Shown in pieces: positions 5,901 to 12,431 of a DNA stretch of 24,707 nt (position 1 is its first letter; each line of letters begins with the position of its first letter). Made by a program: the position numbers and the translations under genes. Under the pieces are notes generated by a model. That model was not told the DNA's origin. It made no database searches and worked only from the letters and a program-made list of their open reading frames with translations. Source of the DNA: SIG636 sp045537905 (GTDB taxonomy: Bacteria > Bacillota > Clostridia > Oscillospirales > CAG-382); assembly GCA_045537905.1 (NCBI GenBank), contig JAZSQJ010000058.1, positions 1 through 24,707 of the forward strand, read 5' to 3'.

Positions 5901-8502
5901 TTACGGCGTAGCCCTTTTCGCTGAGAACGCAATCAACAACTCCCTCGCCAAAGGCGGCAATACGCTCACCGCTGACGAGACTGTAAACCGAGTGGTTTGT
6001 TACCAAAACCTTGTTTTTTGCAAATAATGGTCTCTCCCCTTTAGGTAAAGAGAACAGCTTTTCCTTGCTATCTGCCAGGTAAACAAACCCATCGGTGCAC
6101 ACGTATCCGTTGTCAGCGACTATGGAATGTATTTCCGTTCCCGTGCTTATGCTGCCCTTAAGCTCGCCGTCCGTGGTGTAAATGTATATCTCACCATCGG
6201 TGCCGGCAACAAAAAGCCTGTCACTCTCGGCACACAAAAGGCGTACGCCTTCCTTGGCAGTGGTCAAAACCTTGCTTTTTCCGTTCTTGACGTCCATACG
6301 GTAAAGGACGCAAACGCCCTTATCCGAAGAAAGATAGTATACGTATCCGTCAAGGTAGCAGGATGCGATAGCCTCTTTATCAAAGCTGTAGTCAACGGTG
6401 CCGTCGGTGTTGCCTGCGGCAAGCCTCTCGCGGTCGCAAAGGGTTATGCCGTATCTGTTCATCAGCACCAGCTTTTTGCCGTAAAATCCGTAGCCTGTAA
6501 CACCGCTGTCGGTACGGATAAAGCACTTTGTACGGGTAAGGTTGCCCCAAGGGAAAACTCTTATGCCGGACAAGGCGTTGTTGTAAAGAATAATGGTGTT
6601 ATAGGTATCGTCTGCAATCAGCTTAGAGCCGGAAACGGCAGAGCTAAGTGTGTTCACGTCTTTAAGGTTAACCGTAAAATTGTACGCCTTTTTCTTGCTT
6701 CCGTCAGCACTGGCGGAGACCAGAACGTAAGCACCGTTTTTGGATATAACCGTACCCGACTGTATTCCCGTGCCGTTAAGGGAAAGCACAGCTCCTCTTT
6801 CGGCTGTAATCATTACGGGGGTAGTGTACTGCTTTCCGTTTTCCACGCCAAACACAGCAGGTGCGGTAAAATCGCACTCAAACTCAAAGGTCTCAGTGTT
6901 TCCGTAAGGGCCTGTCAGTACAAAAAAGTGTCTGCCGTCAGCAGTGATGGCTGTGCCGGAGCTATAGGGGGCACCGTCAAGGGTGGCGTTCCCTCTGCTG
7001 AAGGTAATATACGCACTGCTTGCAGTCTCCTTGTATTCATACTTAAGGGGGATATTATCGGTAATAAAGTCTATCTGCAATACATACTCACCGTCGGTAA
7101 GCACAAGACTGTGACTACCGCTGGTAATAACGCTTTCTCCGCTGTAAAAGGGCTTGCCGTCTAAGGTAGCGTTGCCCCTGTTAAAGGTAATGCTTACGTT
7201 GTTATGGTAAACGCCGCCGTCGGTAACACCCGACACCAAGGGAGTGTTAATGTTTGATAAAACACTGAGGGCGTTAATGGCACCGTATCCGTAGCCGTCC
7301 GTTCGTCTGTTGCCGCTGAGGTGGGCAACCAGAGAAACAAGCTGGTCTGCGGTAAAGCTGATTCCTTCATCTATAGCAGACAGGGCAAGAGCGGCAATGG
7401 CGCTCACGTAGGCTGCCGCAAAGGAGGTACCCAGCTCCTTCTCGTAGCCGCCGTCCATATTTGCAACGGTTATATTAAAGCCGGGGGCAACCACGTCCAC
7501 GGCGTCGTTACGCTGGGAAAAGGAGCAAAGCATACCGCTTTCATCAATAGCGCCAACGCTGATAACCGAGGAATAAGAGGCAGGGTAAGCCTTCATACCT
7601 GCATACTGAGCATCGGTTTCCTTATTACCTGCCGCTGATATCAGCAAACAGCCCTTAGAGCTGGCGTATTCCATAGCCGCCTCCTCGGTGGCAGAGTAGC
7701 TGTAGCCGCCAAAGCTCATATTGATAATATCCACGCCTGCATCGGCGGCGTAGTAAACGGCATCGATAAAGTCGGCAGAGTGAACGTAGCCTGTGTAATC
7801 GCTTACTCTGATAGGCATTATAGACACGTTTCTGCCCAGACCTGCCATACCCTGACCGTTGTTTGCCGCCGCCGCTATAATGGATATAACCTTAGTGCCG
7901 TGTCCGTTGTGGTCAAGGTTGACAACGTTAACACGGTCAACGGCGTCATAGCCTGCAAGAATGCTAACGCCCTCAAAATCGGGGTGCATTCTGTAAACGC
8001 CGCTGTCAAGAACGGCAACTGTAACGTCGTTGTTGCCCGTGGTAATATCCCAGGCAGAGTAAGCGTCAAGATAGTCCAGCTCCCACTGGTCAAGGGCAAG
8101 GGGGTCGTCAACCACGGCAGAAAGGCTAAGCACGCCCTCTGCCTCAACGGTCTCTATAATGTCCCCAAAGTCTCTCTTAAAGGCTTTTATATCCTCGGTA
8201 CAAAGCTTAAACAGCCGTATATGGCTGTCTGCCAACAGCTTAAACTCAAAACCGCTGACACAATCATAAATCTCGTCTAAATCCGCACTGTCCTTAAACT
8301 TAACGATATACCCCTTTTCATTGGCTGTGCTTGCCTGGCTACCTACCGTAGGTCTGGCACCCGTAGCGGCGGCAATGCTTTCCTTCCTTAGCTCGTCGTA
8401 GTATTCAAAGGGGTTGCTTTCAAATTCCGTTAAGGAGAGGGTAACGGAAAAAACAGCTATAAGCATAGTGCATAGCAGTAAAACGGATATATGTCTTTTC
8501 AT
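2986..8502 (-). CDS. Giant cell-surface subtilisin-like (S8) protease with propeller, Big2-like, dockerin and cohesin-like domains
   Basis: The product has 1838 residues. Approximate order: signal peptide 1-24; propeptide-like region 60-130; S8 peptidase 140-415 with Asp166 (VAVLDSG), His201 (NGHGT), oxyanion Asn293 (SAAGN) and Ser360 (GTSFAAAY); Ig-like modules repeating RGNATLDG at about 443 and 503; a long YxYxxDG-type beta-propeller-like region 620-1170; another such module near 1200; a Big2-like domain 1250-1328; a dockerin with two calcium loops (DIDGDGFITAND at about 1411, DIDSNGRVNSFD at about 1445); a cohesin-like beta sandwich about 1480-1600; a cadherin-like beta-sandwich module (GGSISPAF...EDGSVRLYTL) about 1705-1785; a membrane helix about 1800-1820 and a basic tail. 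The triad is intact, so an active, membrane-anchored extracellular protease is expected. GGGAGGGTG precedes the ATG. Domain names after the peptidase are recognised by motif and are less certain than the protease. Confidence 0.93.
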   Translation of the reverse strand: MKRHISVLLLCTMLIAVFSVTLSLTEFESNPFEYYDELRKESIAAATGARPTVGSQASTANEKGYIVKFKDSADLDEIYDCVSGFEFKLLADSHIRLFKLCTEDIKAFKRDFGDIIETVEAEGVLSLSAVVDDPLALDQWELDYLDAYSAWDITTGNNDVTVAVLDSGVYRMHPDFEGVSILAGYDAVDRVNVVNLDHNGHGTKVISIIAAAANNGQGMAGLGRNVSIMPIRVSDYTGYVHSADFIDAVYYAADAGVDIINMSFGGYSYSATEEAAMEYASSKGCLLISAAGNKETDAQYAGMKAYPASYSSVISVGAIDESGMLCSFSQRNDAVDVVAPGFNITVANMDGGYEKELGTSFAAAYVSAIAALALSAIDEGISFTADQLVSLVAHLSGNRRTDGYGYGAINALSVLSNINTPLVSGVTDGGVYHNNVSITFNRGNATLDGKPFYSGESVITSGSHSLVLTDGEYVLQIDFITDNIPLKYEYKETASSAYITFSRGNATLDGAPYSSGTAITADGRHFFVLTGPYGNTETFEFECDFTAPAVFGVENGKQYTTPVMITAERGAVLSLNGTGIQSGTVISKNGAYVLVSASADGSKKKAYNFTVNLKDVNTLSSAVSGSKLIADDTYNTIILYNNALSGIRVFPWGNLTRTKCFIRTDSGVTGYGFYGKKLVLMNRYGITLCDRERLAAGNTDGTVDYSFDKEAIASCYLDGYVYYLSSDKGVCVLYRMDVKNGKSKVLTTAKEGVRLLCAESDRLFVAGTDGEIYIYTTDGELKGSISTGTEIHSIVADNGYVCTDGFVYLADSKEKLFSLPKGERPLFAKNKVLVTNHSVYSLVSGERIAAFGEGVVDCVLSEKGYAVKSFSDERVEIVNNEDRVLSPAAAARILNAALCNKVYFGEITPHSEYESYAIIPEGTDVSASVLVDKMGLIFAVSATQKTLYHIDCKTLQVKEQTALRYEPAAVCCDGNMLYISFKNENRLYSYSLTEDTGSYYSCAESFVKLLSTDGALYALDAKGNLCVYDTARLSSRGEWILRGQNVIDFALDGSYLYVYLKPVSLPMLYIISRADNSVTESAVINANTDKIFVTDGGVIVGNKAYSKTDLTSLYTLSEQARYAYGKYIISDKGLYLSADGSMISRCRVDLSFPMFAADYSYYSIEPTRISVIRNVRKDLDSLPNIKGIRDGAVLDGPAYIEFDFGKGFLDNLPYTEGLPVENGGLHSFVVSLPFGVNATVQFTINADINYIVLYAQKNTLRVNEHTKLSVNANPPSYGVVDVVYSTDNGNVIVLPDGSVIAAAEGESIVTATTADGKHKSEVKITVTKGFIEFDSSYFFADTTARIIKGISSGTDVEAFLNAASQTKGTLVVRAHNGVAVSAGMIHTGMTAELLDIYNNVIDEWYLSVLGDIDGDGFITANDYYELEYAISHADGLTAIISSAADIDSNGRVNSFDLLALKEHLLGQRDIGDSGALPTRVAGATAHIIMPGEIAPDTSFTATLTLSDMKGLTALSGVLNYDSSVLNLKELSVVGKRGGFYTETPDGVFFFTDIGNNAETAITLLAVFHVSAQAKPEEDSLAIDFGKLTAYDGSAATVNGISRKTAICPQAKNEVLIHNLPAFIFDDALTENRIVLPADTQRIYVSAYPMENGDIAGDREFGNRLNASFAVVFNNAEDNISQYNFNCERSEVGNSSTGTEAIYKNSNNYIAELIVEGGSISPAFDKSVEEYYVLTDAPDAVKVSATAESVLSSVEVLPINRANSQIAVKCTAEDGSVRLYTLNVCTKLPIEYAEKKQAAEPVWLWCIPALALAAIAACLIIYNKKGRKQNSVTEIRGAE

Positions 8503-8560
8503 AAAGCACCCTCCCTTCAGGCTCTGTATAACGAGTATAAACCAAACAGGTTAAATTAAG

Positions 8561-9220
8561 CTATATTTTCAAAAAACTAATATCCACGCCCTCGGCACCG
8601 CCCTTTTTTGCCTCTACCAGAACAAGGGCGCATTTTTCCGTAGCACCTGCAAAGCAAATGCGTTTAGGCTCCAGCCCGTGCTTCTTCATAGCGCTTATTA
8701 GGGTACAAAGCCTTTCGGGCCTGTAAACCACGTAAAAGCTACCGCCGTACTTTACGTATAAAGCCGCCGCCGCACAAAGCTCCTCAGCGGGCAAAAACTC
8801 CTCGTGCCTTGCGATGGTCTTTGCCTCCGTGCCGTTAAGCTTGCCGCCGCCGGCCTTCATAAAGGGTGGGTTAGACACCGCAAAATCAGCCTCCCCCGCA
8901 GGGAAGAGACCTGCGGGAGTACGGGCGTCACCCCATACTGCAGTAAACCGCTCAGCAAATCCGTTTGCCTCGGCGTTGCTCCTGGCAAGGTCCACGCATC
9001 TTTGCTGGATGTCAATGCCCGTCATATGAGCGGCCTTGTTTTCGGATAGCAAAATAAGCGAAATAGGACCGCTTCCCGTACCGATATCGACCCCTTTTTT
9101 ATATCTGCCGCCTTTAACAAAGCGTGCAAGCAAAAGGGCGTCTGTACCAAAAAGCAGTCCGTCCGTATATTCAGTAAGCATTATTCCGTTGTTTATCTCG
9201 GTGGTCTTAGTTTCGTTCAT
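8561..9220 (-). CDS. trmN6: tRNA1(Val) (adenine37-N6)-methyltransferase family (TrmN6/YfiC-like)
   Basis: The product has 219 residues and is a class I SAM-dependent methyltransferase. The glycine-rich SAM loop is VDIGTGSGPISL (residues 44-55), an acidic residue ends the next strand (GIDIQ, Asp70), and the catalytic NPPF for exocyclic adenine N6 methylation is at 117-120. The N-terminal LFGTDALLLARFV segment is typical of the YfiC/TrmN6 group, which methylates A37 of tRNA1(Val). The ATG at 9220 follows GAGGAAA closely; an upstream in-frame start at 9256 would put coding sequence inside the ferredoxin terminator and is rejected. It starts only about 30 bp after that terminator, so it may depend on read-through. 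Substrate assignment is from family, not from this sequence. Confidence 0.85.
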   Translation of the reverse strand: MNETKTTEINNGIMLTEYTDGLLFGTDALLLARFVKGGRYKKGVDIGTGSGPISLILLSENKAAHMTGIDIQQRCVDLARSNAEANGFAERFTAVWGDARTPAGLFPAGEADFAVSNPPFMKAGGGKLNGTEAKTIARHEEFLPAEELCAAAALYVKYGGSFYVVYRPERLCTLISAMKKHGLEPKRICFAGATEKCALVLVEAKKGGAEGVDISFLKI

Positions 9221-9248
9221 TTTCCTCAATAGCCGTAGAATAAGATAA

Positions 9249-9280
9249 ACGCCCACAACCTGATAAAGGTTTGCGGGCGT
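9249..9280 (-). terminator. Terminator of the ferredoxin gene (minus strand)
   Basis: An imperfect stem pairs ACGCCC plus ACAACCT with AGGTTT plus GGGCGT, with a five-base loop. On the minus strand it is followed by TTTATCTTATT. It lies between the ferredoxin stop and the trmN6 start. Confidence 0.6.
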
Positions 9281-9299
9281 GTTACCTTAAAGTTAAAAG

Positions 9300-9473
9300 T
9301 TACGCCTTAGCAGCGTCAACAGGGCATACGCCTGCGCATGCACCACAGTCAAGACAAGTATCAGCGTCGATTATGTACTTACCGTCGTCATCAACCTTGA
9401 TAGCGCCAACGGGGCACTCAGCCTCACAAGTACCGCAACCGATGCAGTTGTCCTTATCGATTGTATATGCCAT
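9300..9473 (-). CDS. 2[4Fe-4S] ferredoxin, bacterial type
   Basis: The product has 57 residues and two CxxCxxCxxxCP motifs: CIGCGTCEAECP at residues 11-22 and CLDCGACAGVCP near 41-52. Each would hold one [4Fe-4S] cluster, as in the classical clostridial ferredoxin of 55-60 residues. It carries electrons in the cytoplasm between oxidoreductases such as pyruvate:ferredoxin oxidoreductase and hydrogenase. The ATG at 9473 follows a perfect AAGGAGGTG. A promoter (9502-9530) and a terminator (9249-9280) make it a likely single-gene transcript, in keeping with a protein made in large amount. Confidence 0.95.
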   Translation of the reverse strand: MAYTIDKDNCIGCGTCEAECPVGAIKVDDDGKYIIDADTCLDCGACAGVCPVDAAKA

Positions 9474-9501
9474 AACAGCACCTCCTTGATTAATTCGCTT
9501 T

Positions 9502-9530
9502 ATTTTAGCACAAATAAAACTTAATTTCAA
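9502..9530 (-). promoter_or_regulatory. Sigma-A promoter of the ferredoxin gene
   Basis: On the minus strand TTGAAA (9525-9530), a 17-bp spacer and TAAAAT (9502-9507) stand about 30 bp before the ATG, in an A+T-rich gap between rlmH and the ferredoxin gene. Confidence 0.6.
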
Positions 9531-9542
9531 TAGTATTATAAA

Positions 9543-10022
9543 TTATTTATGATATTTTTTACCCTTTATTATAGTATGTGCTCTGTAAATCTGCTCAGTA
9601 AGCATAACTCTTGCCAGCATATGGGGGAAGGTCATCCTCGACATAGACATCTTCATATCACAGCTCGCCTTCAGCGCAGGCGATATACCGTGACTGCTGC
9701 CTATGATAAACACCACGGAGGAAACACCCTTCGTGCCAAGCTCGTCAAACTTTGCCGCCAGCTCCTCAGAGGATAGCTGTTTGCCCTCGATGCAAAGAGC
9801 TACGGTAAAAGCTCCCTTGGGGATGGCGGCTTTTATCCGTTGCTCCTCAGCGGCAAGACATTTTGCCACCACCGCCTCCGACGCCTCGTCCCCAATCCGC
9901 TCCTCCTTTATACAAAGGCTCTGAAAGGAAGCAAAGGCTCCTATGCGTTTTTCGTATTCGCTTGCCGCCTCGGTATAAAACCTTTCGCTGGTAGCGCCTA
10001 CGTATATCAGGGTTATTCGCAT
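9543..10022 (-). CDS. rlmH: 23S rRNA (pseudouridine1915-N3)-methyltransferase RlmH
   Basis: The product has 159 residues, the usual RlmH length, and is a SPOUT-class methyltransferase. MRITLIYVG is the typical N-terminus, VFIIGSSHGI (about 104-113) is the SAM-binding knot region, and the C-terminus HMLARVMLTEQIYRAHTI ending in KGKKYHK is diagnostic. It methylates pseudouridine 1915 in helix 69 of 23S rRNA on assembled ribosomes. Its ATG at 10022 lies inside the last codons of metY (10-bp overlap), so it is translated from the metY message. No functional link between the two is implied. Confidence 0.96.
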   Translation of the reverse strand: MRITLIYVGATSERFYTEAASEYEKRIGAFASFQSLCIKEERIGDEASEAVVAKCLAAEEQRIKAAIPKGAFTVALCIEGKQLSSEELAAKFDELGTKGVSSVVFIIGSSHGISPALKASCDMKMSMSRMTFPHMLARVMLTEQIYRAHTIIKGKKYHK

Positions 10023-11281
10023 TGGCTGAGACCGTTTTCCAGGTCGGCAATAATATCTTCAATATTTTCGATACCAACGGAAAGCCTTATCATACCGGGG
10101 TTGATACCTGCGGCAACAAGCTGTTCGTCGGTAAGCTGACGGTGGGTTTCGCTGGCGGGGTGGAGCACACAGGTGTGTACGGTAGCCACGTGAACAACGT
10201 TTTTAGCCAGCTTAAGAGCGTCCATAAAGCGTACGGCGTTAGCCTTGCCGCCCTTGATGGTAAGGGAAACAACACCGCTGGCACCGTCAGGCAGGTATTT
10301 GCCTGCAAGTCCGTTATACTTGTCACCCTCAAGGGCAGGGTAGGAAACAGACTCAATTTTATCGTGAGACTGTAAGAACTTAGCAACGGCGAGGGCGTTT
10401 TTGCAGTGCCTTTCCATTCTTACACCCAGTGTCTGCAAGCCTAAATCCAGCAAAAACGCTGCGCTTGCAGGGGGATACGTACCAAAGTCTCTTATAAGCT
10501 GAACGCGAAGCTTGGTAGCGTAAGCCGCCTTGCCGAAATCCCTGGTATAAACAACGCCGTGATAGGAGTCGTCAGGCTCGGACAGACAGGTGTAGCCGTT
10601 GCCTGCCCAGTCAAAGCTGCCGCCGTCAACCACAACGCCGCCAACCTGTACGGCGTGACCGTCCATATACTTGGTGGTGGAGTGGATAACCACGTCCGCA
10701 CCGTGCTCCAGGGGTCTGCAAAGGATAGGGGTAGGGAAGGTGTTATCAACTATAAGTGGCAAACCGTTTCTGTGGGCAAGGTCTGCAATACGGCGTATAT
10801 CAAGAACCGCAAGGGCAGGGTTAGCCAGTGATTCGGAGAAAACGGCCTTGGTGTTGGGCTTGATAAGCTTTTCTATCTCCTTGTCGGGAGCGTCTGCGTC
10901 AAAGTAAATGCACTCAATACCCAGTCTCTTCATAGTAACGGAAAACAAATTAATGGTACCGCCGTAAATCTTGGCGGAGCAAAGGAAACTGTCGCCGCTA
11001 CCCAGAATGTTTACCAGAGACAAAAAGGATGCAGACTGACCGGAGGTAGTGCAAACGGCGGCAACGCCACCCTCAAGGGCGGCAATCTTCTCCTCAACAA
11101 AGGCTACGGAGGGGTTGGAAATACGGCTGTACATATGACCCTCTGCGGCAAGGTCAAAAAGCTTTCCTATATGCTCGGTAGAGTCATAGGCGTAGGTCGT
11201 GCTCTGGTAAATAGGCATTGCAAGAGGTGCGCCGTTTTCGGGCTTATAGCCCTCGTGTATACATTTGGTTTCAACTTTCAT
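10013..11281 (-). CDS. metY: O-acetylhomoserine sulfhydrylase (MetY), PLP-dependent
   Basis: The product has 422 residues and belongs to the Cys/Met-metabolism PLP enzymes. YSRISNPSVAFVEEKIAALE (about 51-70) is typical of the family, TSGQSA holds the PLP phosphate, VDNTFPTP (about 178-185) carries the PLP-binding Asp, and HSTTKYMDGHA places the Schiff-base lysine at Lys204. The mid-protein insert around residues 215-300 and overall length fit MetY (O-acetylhomoserine plus sulfide to homocysteine) rather than the shorter MetB/MetC enzymes. The gene lies 3 bp after the LCP-like gene and overlaps rlmH by 10 bp. No SAM riboswitch or T-box is visible upstream, so sulfur control is not evident here. 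Confidence 0.94.
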   Translation of the reverse strand: MKVETKCIHEGYKPENGAPLAMPIYQSTTYAYDSTEHIGKLFDLAAEGHMYSRISNPSVAFVEEKIAALEGGVAAVCTTSGQSASFLSLVNILGSGDSFLCSAKIYGGTINLFSVTMKRLGIECIYFDADAPDKEIEKLIKPNTKAVFSESLANPALAVLDIRRIADLAHRNGLPLIVDNTFPTPILCRPLEHGADVVIHSTTKYMDGHAVQVGGVVVDGGSFDWAGNGYTCLSEPDDSYHGVVYTRDFGKAAYATKLRVQLIRDFGTYPPASAAFLLDLGLQTLGVRMERHCKNALAVAKFLQSHDKIESVSYPALEGDKYNGLAGKYLPDGASGVVSLTIKGGKANAVRFMDALKLAKNVVHVATVHTCVLHPASETHRQLTDEQLVAAGINPGMIRLSVGIENIEDIIADLENGLSQCE

Positions 11282-11284
11282 AAT

Positions 11285-12256
11285 TTATTGTACCTTTCCT
11301 TCAAGTGTTTTTATAGCTTCTCTTATTTCATCCCAAGCGCCGCCTGTTTTCGAGTATGCAAAGCTTGCCTTACGGAAGCTGTTGAACAAATAGGCGGAGG
11401 CGCCGCTGCCGTCGTAGTTGCGGAAGGACCTGTCGGCAATATAGTTAAATATCATAGCCTGCTTGCTTTTACTGCCTGCAATGCCTCCGTCGTTAATCAT
11501 TCTGTTTATAAGCTCACTGTAGATGTCAAAGGCGTTAGGATTGTATTCGGTATCCAACAGCATCAGCTCGTTAAGCACGCCGTCGGTCTTGCCGTTAAGA
11601 GCGTAGCTGCCTGCCTGGACAACGATAAACTCACCTGCCGTATCGGAGGAAGCGTCCTCAGAGCTTTCGTTACCCTCCGCACCCTCGATATAATCGGGGT
11701 TAGGATACTCAAATTCCTCACCTATCCTGTAGGTGTACTTAAGGTATGTGCTAAGCTCGGTAATATTGCGTCCCCTGCCGTCGGCATCAACCGCCTTCAG
11801 ACAAGCGTATTCGTCTATCTTGCAACCGGTAAGATAGTAAAGCTTGGTCAGTATAAAGTCCCTGCTGTTGTCCTCGTACAGCTTGTCGAGGGGAATATAC
11901 GCACCGTTGTTTTCTACAATAGCATCCCCCGGGATAGGAACCGAAACACAGGTTTCGTATCCGTCGTTGGTGTGCAGCAGATAAACCCCTGCAAGACGGT
12001 CGTTTATATCAAGGCAAAAGAAAGCAAAGTTAAAAACGTTACCCGATACGGGTGTATCTGCGGACACAAGGCTGTCAAGGCTTGTGTCGTCAGACTCCTC
12101 AGAGCTGTCTGCCGAGCTTTCAGCCGCAACGTCGTCGCCATCGTTGATAAGGGAGGGAACGATGCTTGTTGCGATAAAATGGCCCAGAATCCCAAAGCCC
12201 AGCAAGGCAAGCAAAAACACTATAATAAAGTTCCTAAGTCCGGACAAAAAATCCAT
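11285..12256 (-). CDS. Membrane-anchored protein with a degenerate LCP (LytR-CpsA-Psr)-like domain
   Basis: The product has 323 residues: a membrane anchor at about 9-32, a Ser/Asp/Glu-rich linker 38-72, then an extracellular domain. FNFAFFCLDINDRLAGVYLLHTN followed by CVSVPIPGDAIV and ILTKLYYLTGCKIDEY follows the order of an LCP domain (fold start, SIPRD strand, YAYxxGG-like helix, VDxxGF). However, the family arginine in SIPRD is Gly here and other phosphate-binding Arg residues are not obvious. It may be a non-catalytic LCP relative or an unrelated protein. AAAGGAG directly abuts the ATG at 12256 (no spacing); an in-frame TTG at 12247 would have 9-nt spacing and may be the true start. It has its own promoter (12281-12309) and leads metY and rlmH. 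Confidence 0.7.
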   Translation of the reverse strand: MDFLSGLRNFIIVFLLALLGFGILGHFIATSIVPSLINDGDDVAAESSADSSEESDDTSLDSLVSADTPVSGNVFNFAFFCLDINDRLAGVYLLHTNDGYETCVSVPIPGDAIVENNGAYIPLDKLYEDNSRDFILTKLYYLTGCKIDEYACLKAVDADGRGRNITELSTYLKYTYRIGEEFEYPNPDYIEGAEGNESSEDASSDTAGEFIVVQAGSYALNGKTDGVLNELMLLDTEYNPNAFDIYSELINRMINDGGIAGSKSKQAMIFNYIADRSFRNYDGSGASAYLFNSFRKASFAYSKTGGAWDEIREAIKTLEGKVQ

Positions 12257-12280
12257 CTCCTTTAATAGATATACGAAGCT

Positions 12281-12309
12281 ATTATACTATGGCTCGGGAG
12301 GAAAGTCAA
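12281..12309 (-). promoter_or_regulatory. Sigma-A promoter of the LCP-like gene/metY/rlmH operon
   Basis: On the minus strand TTGACT (12304-12309), a 17-bp spacer and a perfect TATAAT (12281-12286) precede the first gene. It lies back to back with the promoter of the solute-binding protein at 12370-12398. Confidence 0.75.
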
Positions 12310-12369
12310 TTACAAAATAATCAAAAGCGTAAATAAATAAAGTAAAAAGACAAAAAGGCAAAAATATAC

Positions 12370-12398
12370 TTGACTTGCATTTTTTAGTGTGGTATAAT
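12370..12398 (+). promoter_or_regulatory. Strong sigma-A promoter (extended -10) of the solute-binding protein gene
   Basis: TTGACT (12370-12375), a 17-bp spacer and TATAAT (12393-12398) with TGG directly in front, which makes an extended -10. The leader is short (about 27 nt), with AAAAGGAGAG before the ATG. Confidence 0.8.
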
Positions 12399-12431
12399 TA
12401 ATCAACAAAACTCATAAAAAGGAGAGAAAAC

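Noticed and set aside
6127..7164. Long + strand open frame opposite the subtilase (and similar ones at 4345-5262 and 7780-8280)
   Set aside because: They lie wholly antisense to a gene with an intact catalytic triad and clear domain motifs, have no plausible ribosome binding site, and encode Val/Asn/Gly-rich low-information sequence typical of a complement frame.
8503..8560. Separate promoter for the subtilase gene
   Set aside because: The best -35/-10 pairs have poor boxes or wrong spacing; read-through from trmN6 is as likely.
2986..9473. Cellulosome cluster
   Set aside because: Only one dockerin is seen and no glycoside hydrolases or scaffoldin genes lie in the window, so a cellulosome cannot be claimed.
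11135..12265. 376-codon + strand frame opposite metY and the LCP-like gene
   Set aside because: It spans two minus-strand genes with recognised motifs, crosses their boundary, and resembles no family; a mirror-frame artefact.
11282..12431. SAM riboswitch or T-box upstream of metY
   Set aside because: metY starts 3 bp after another gene, and the promoter region at 12257-12431 is too short and lacks the conserved helices.
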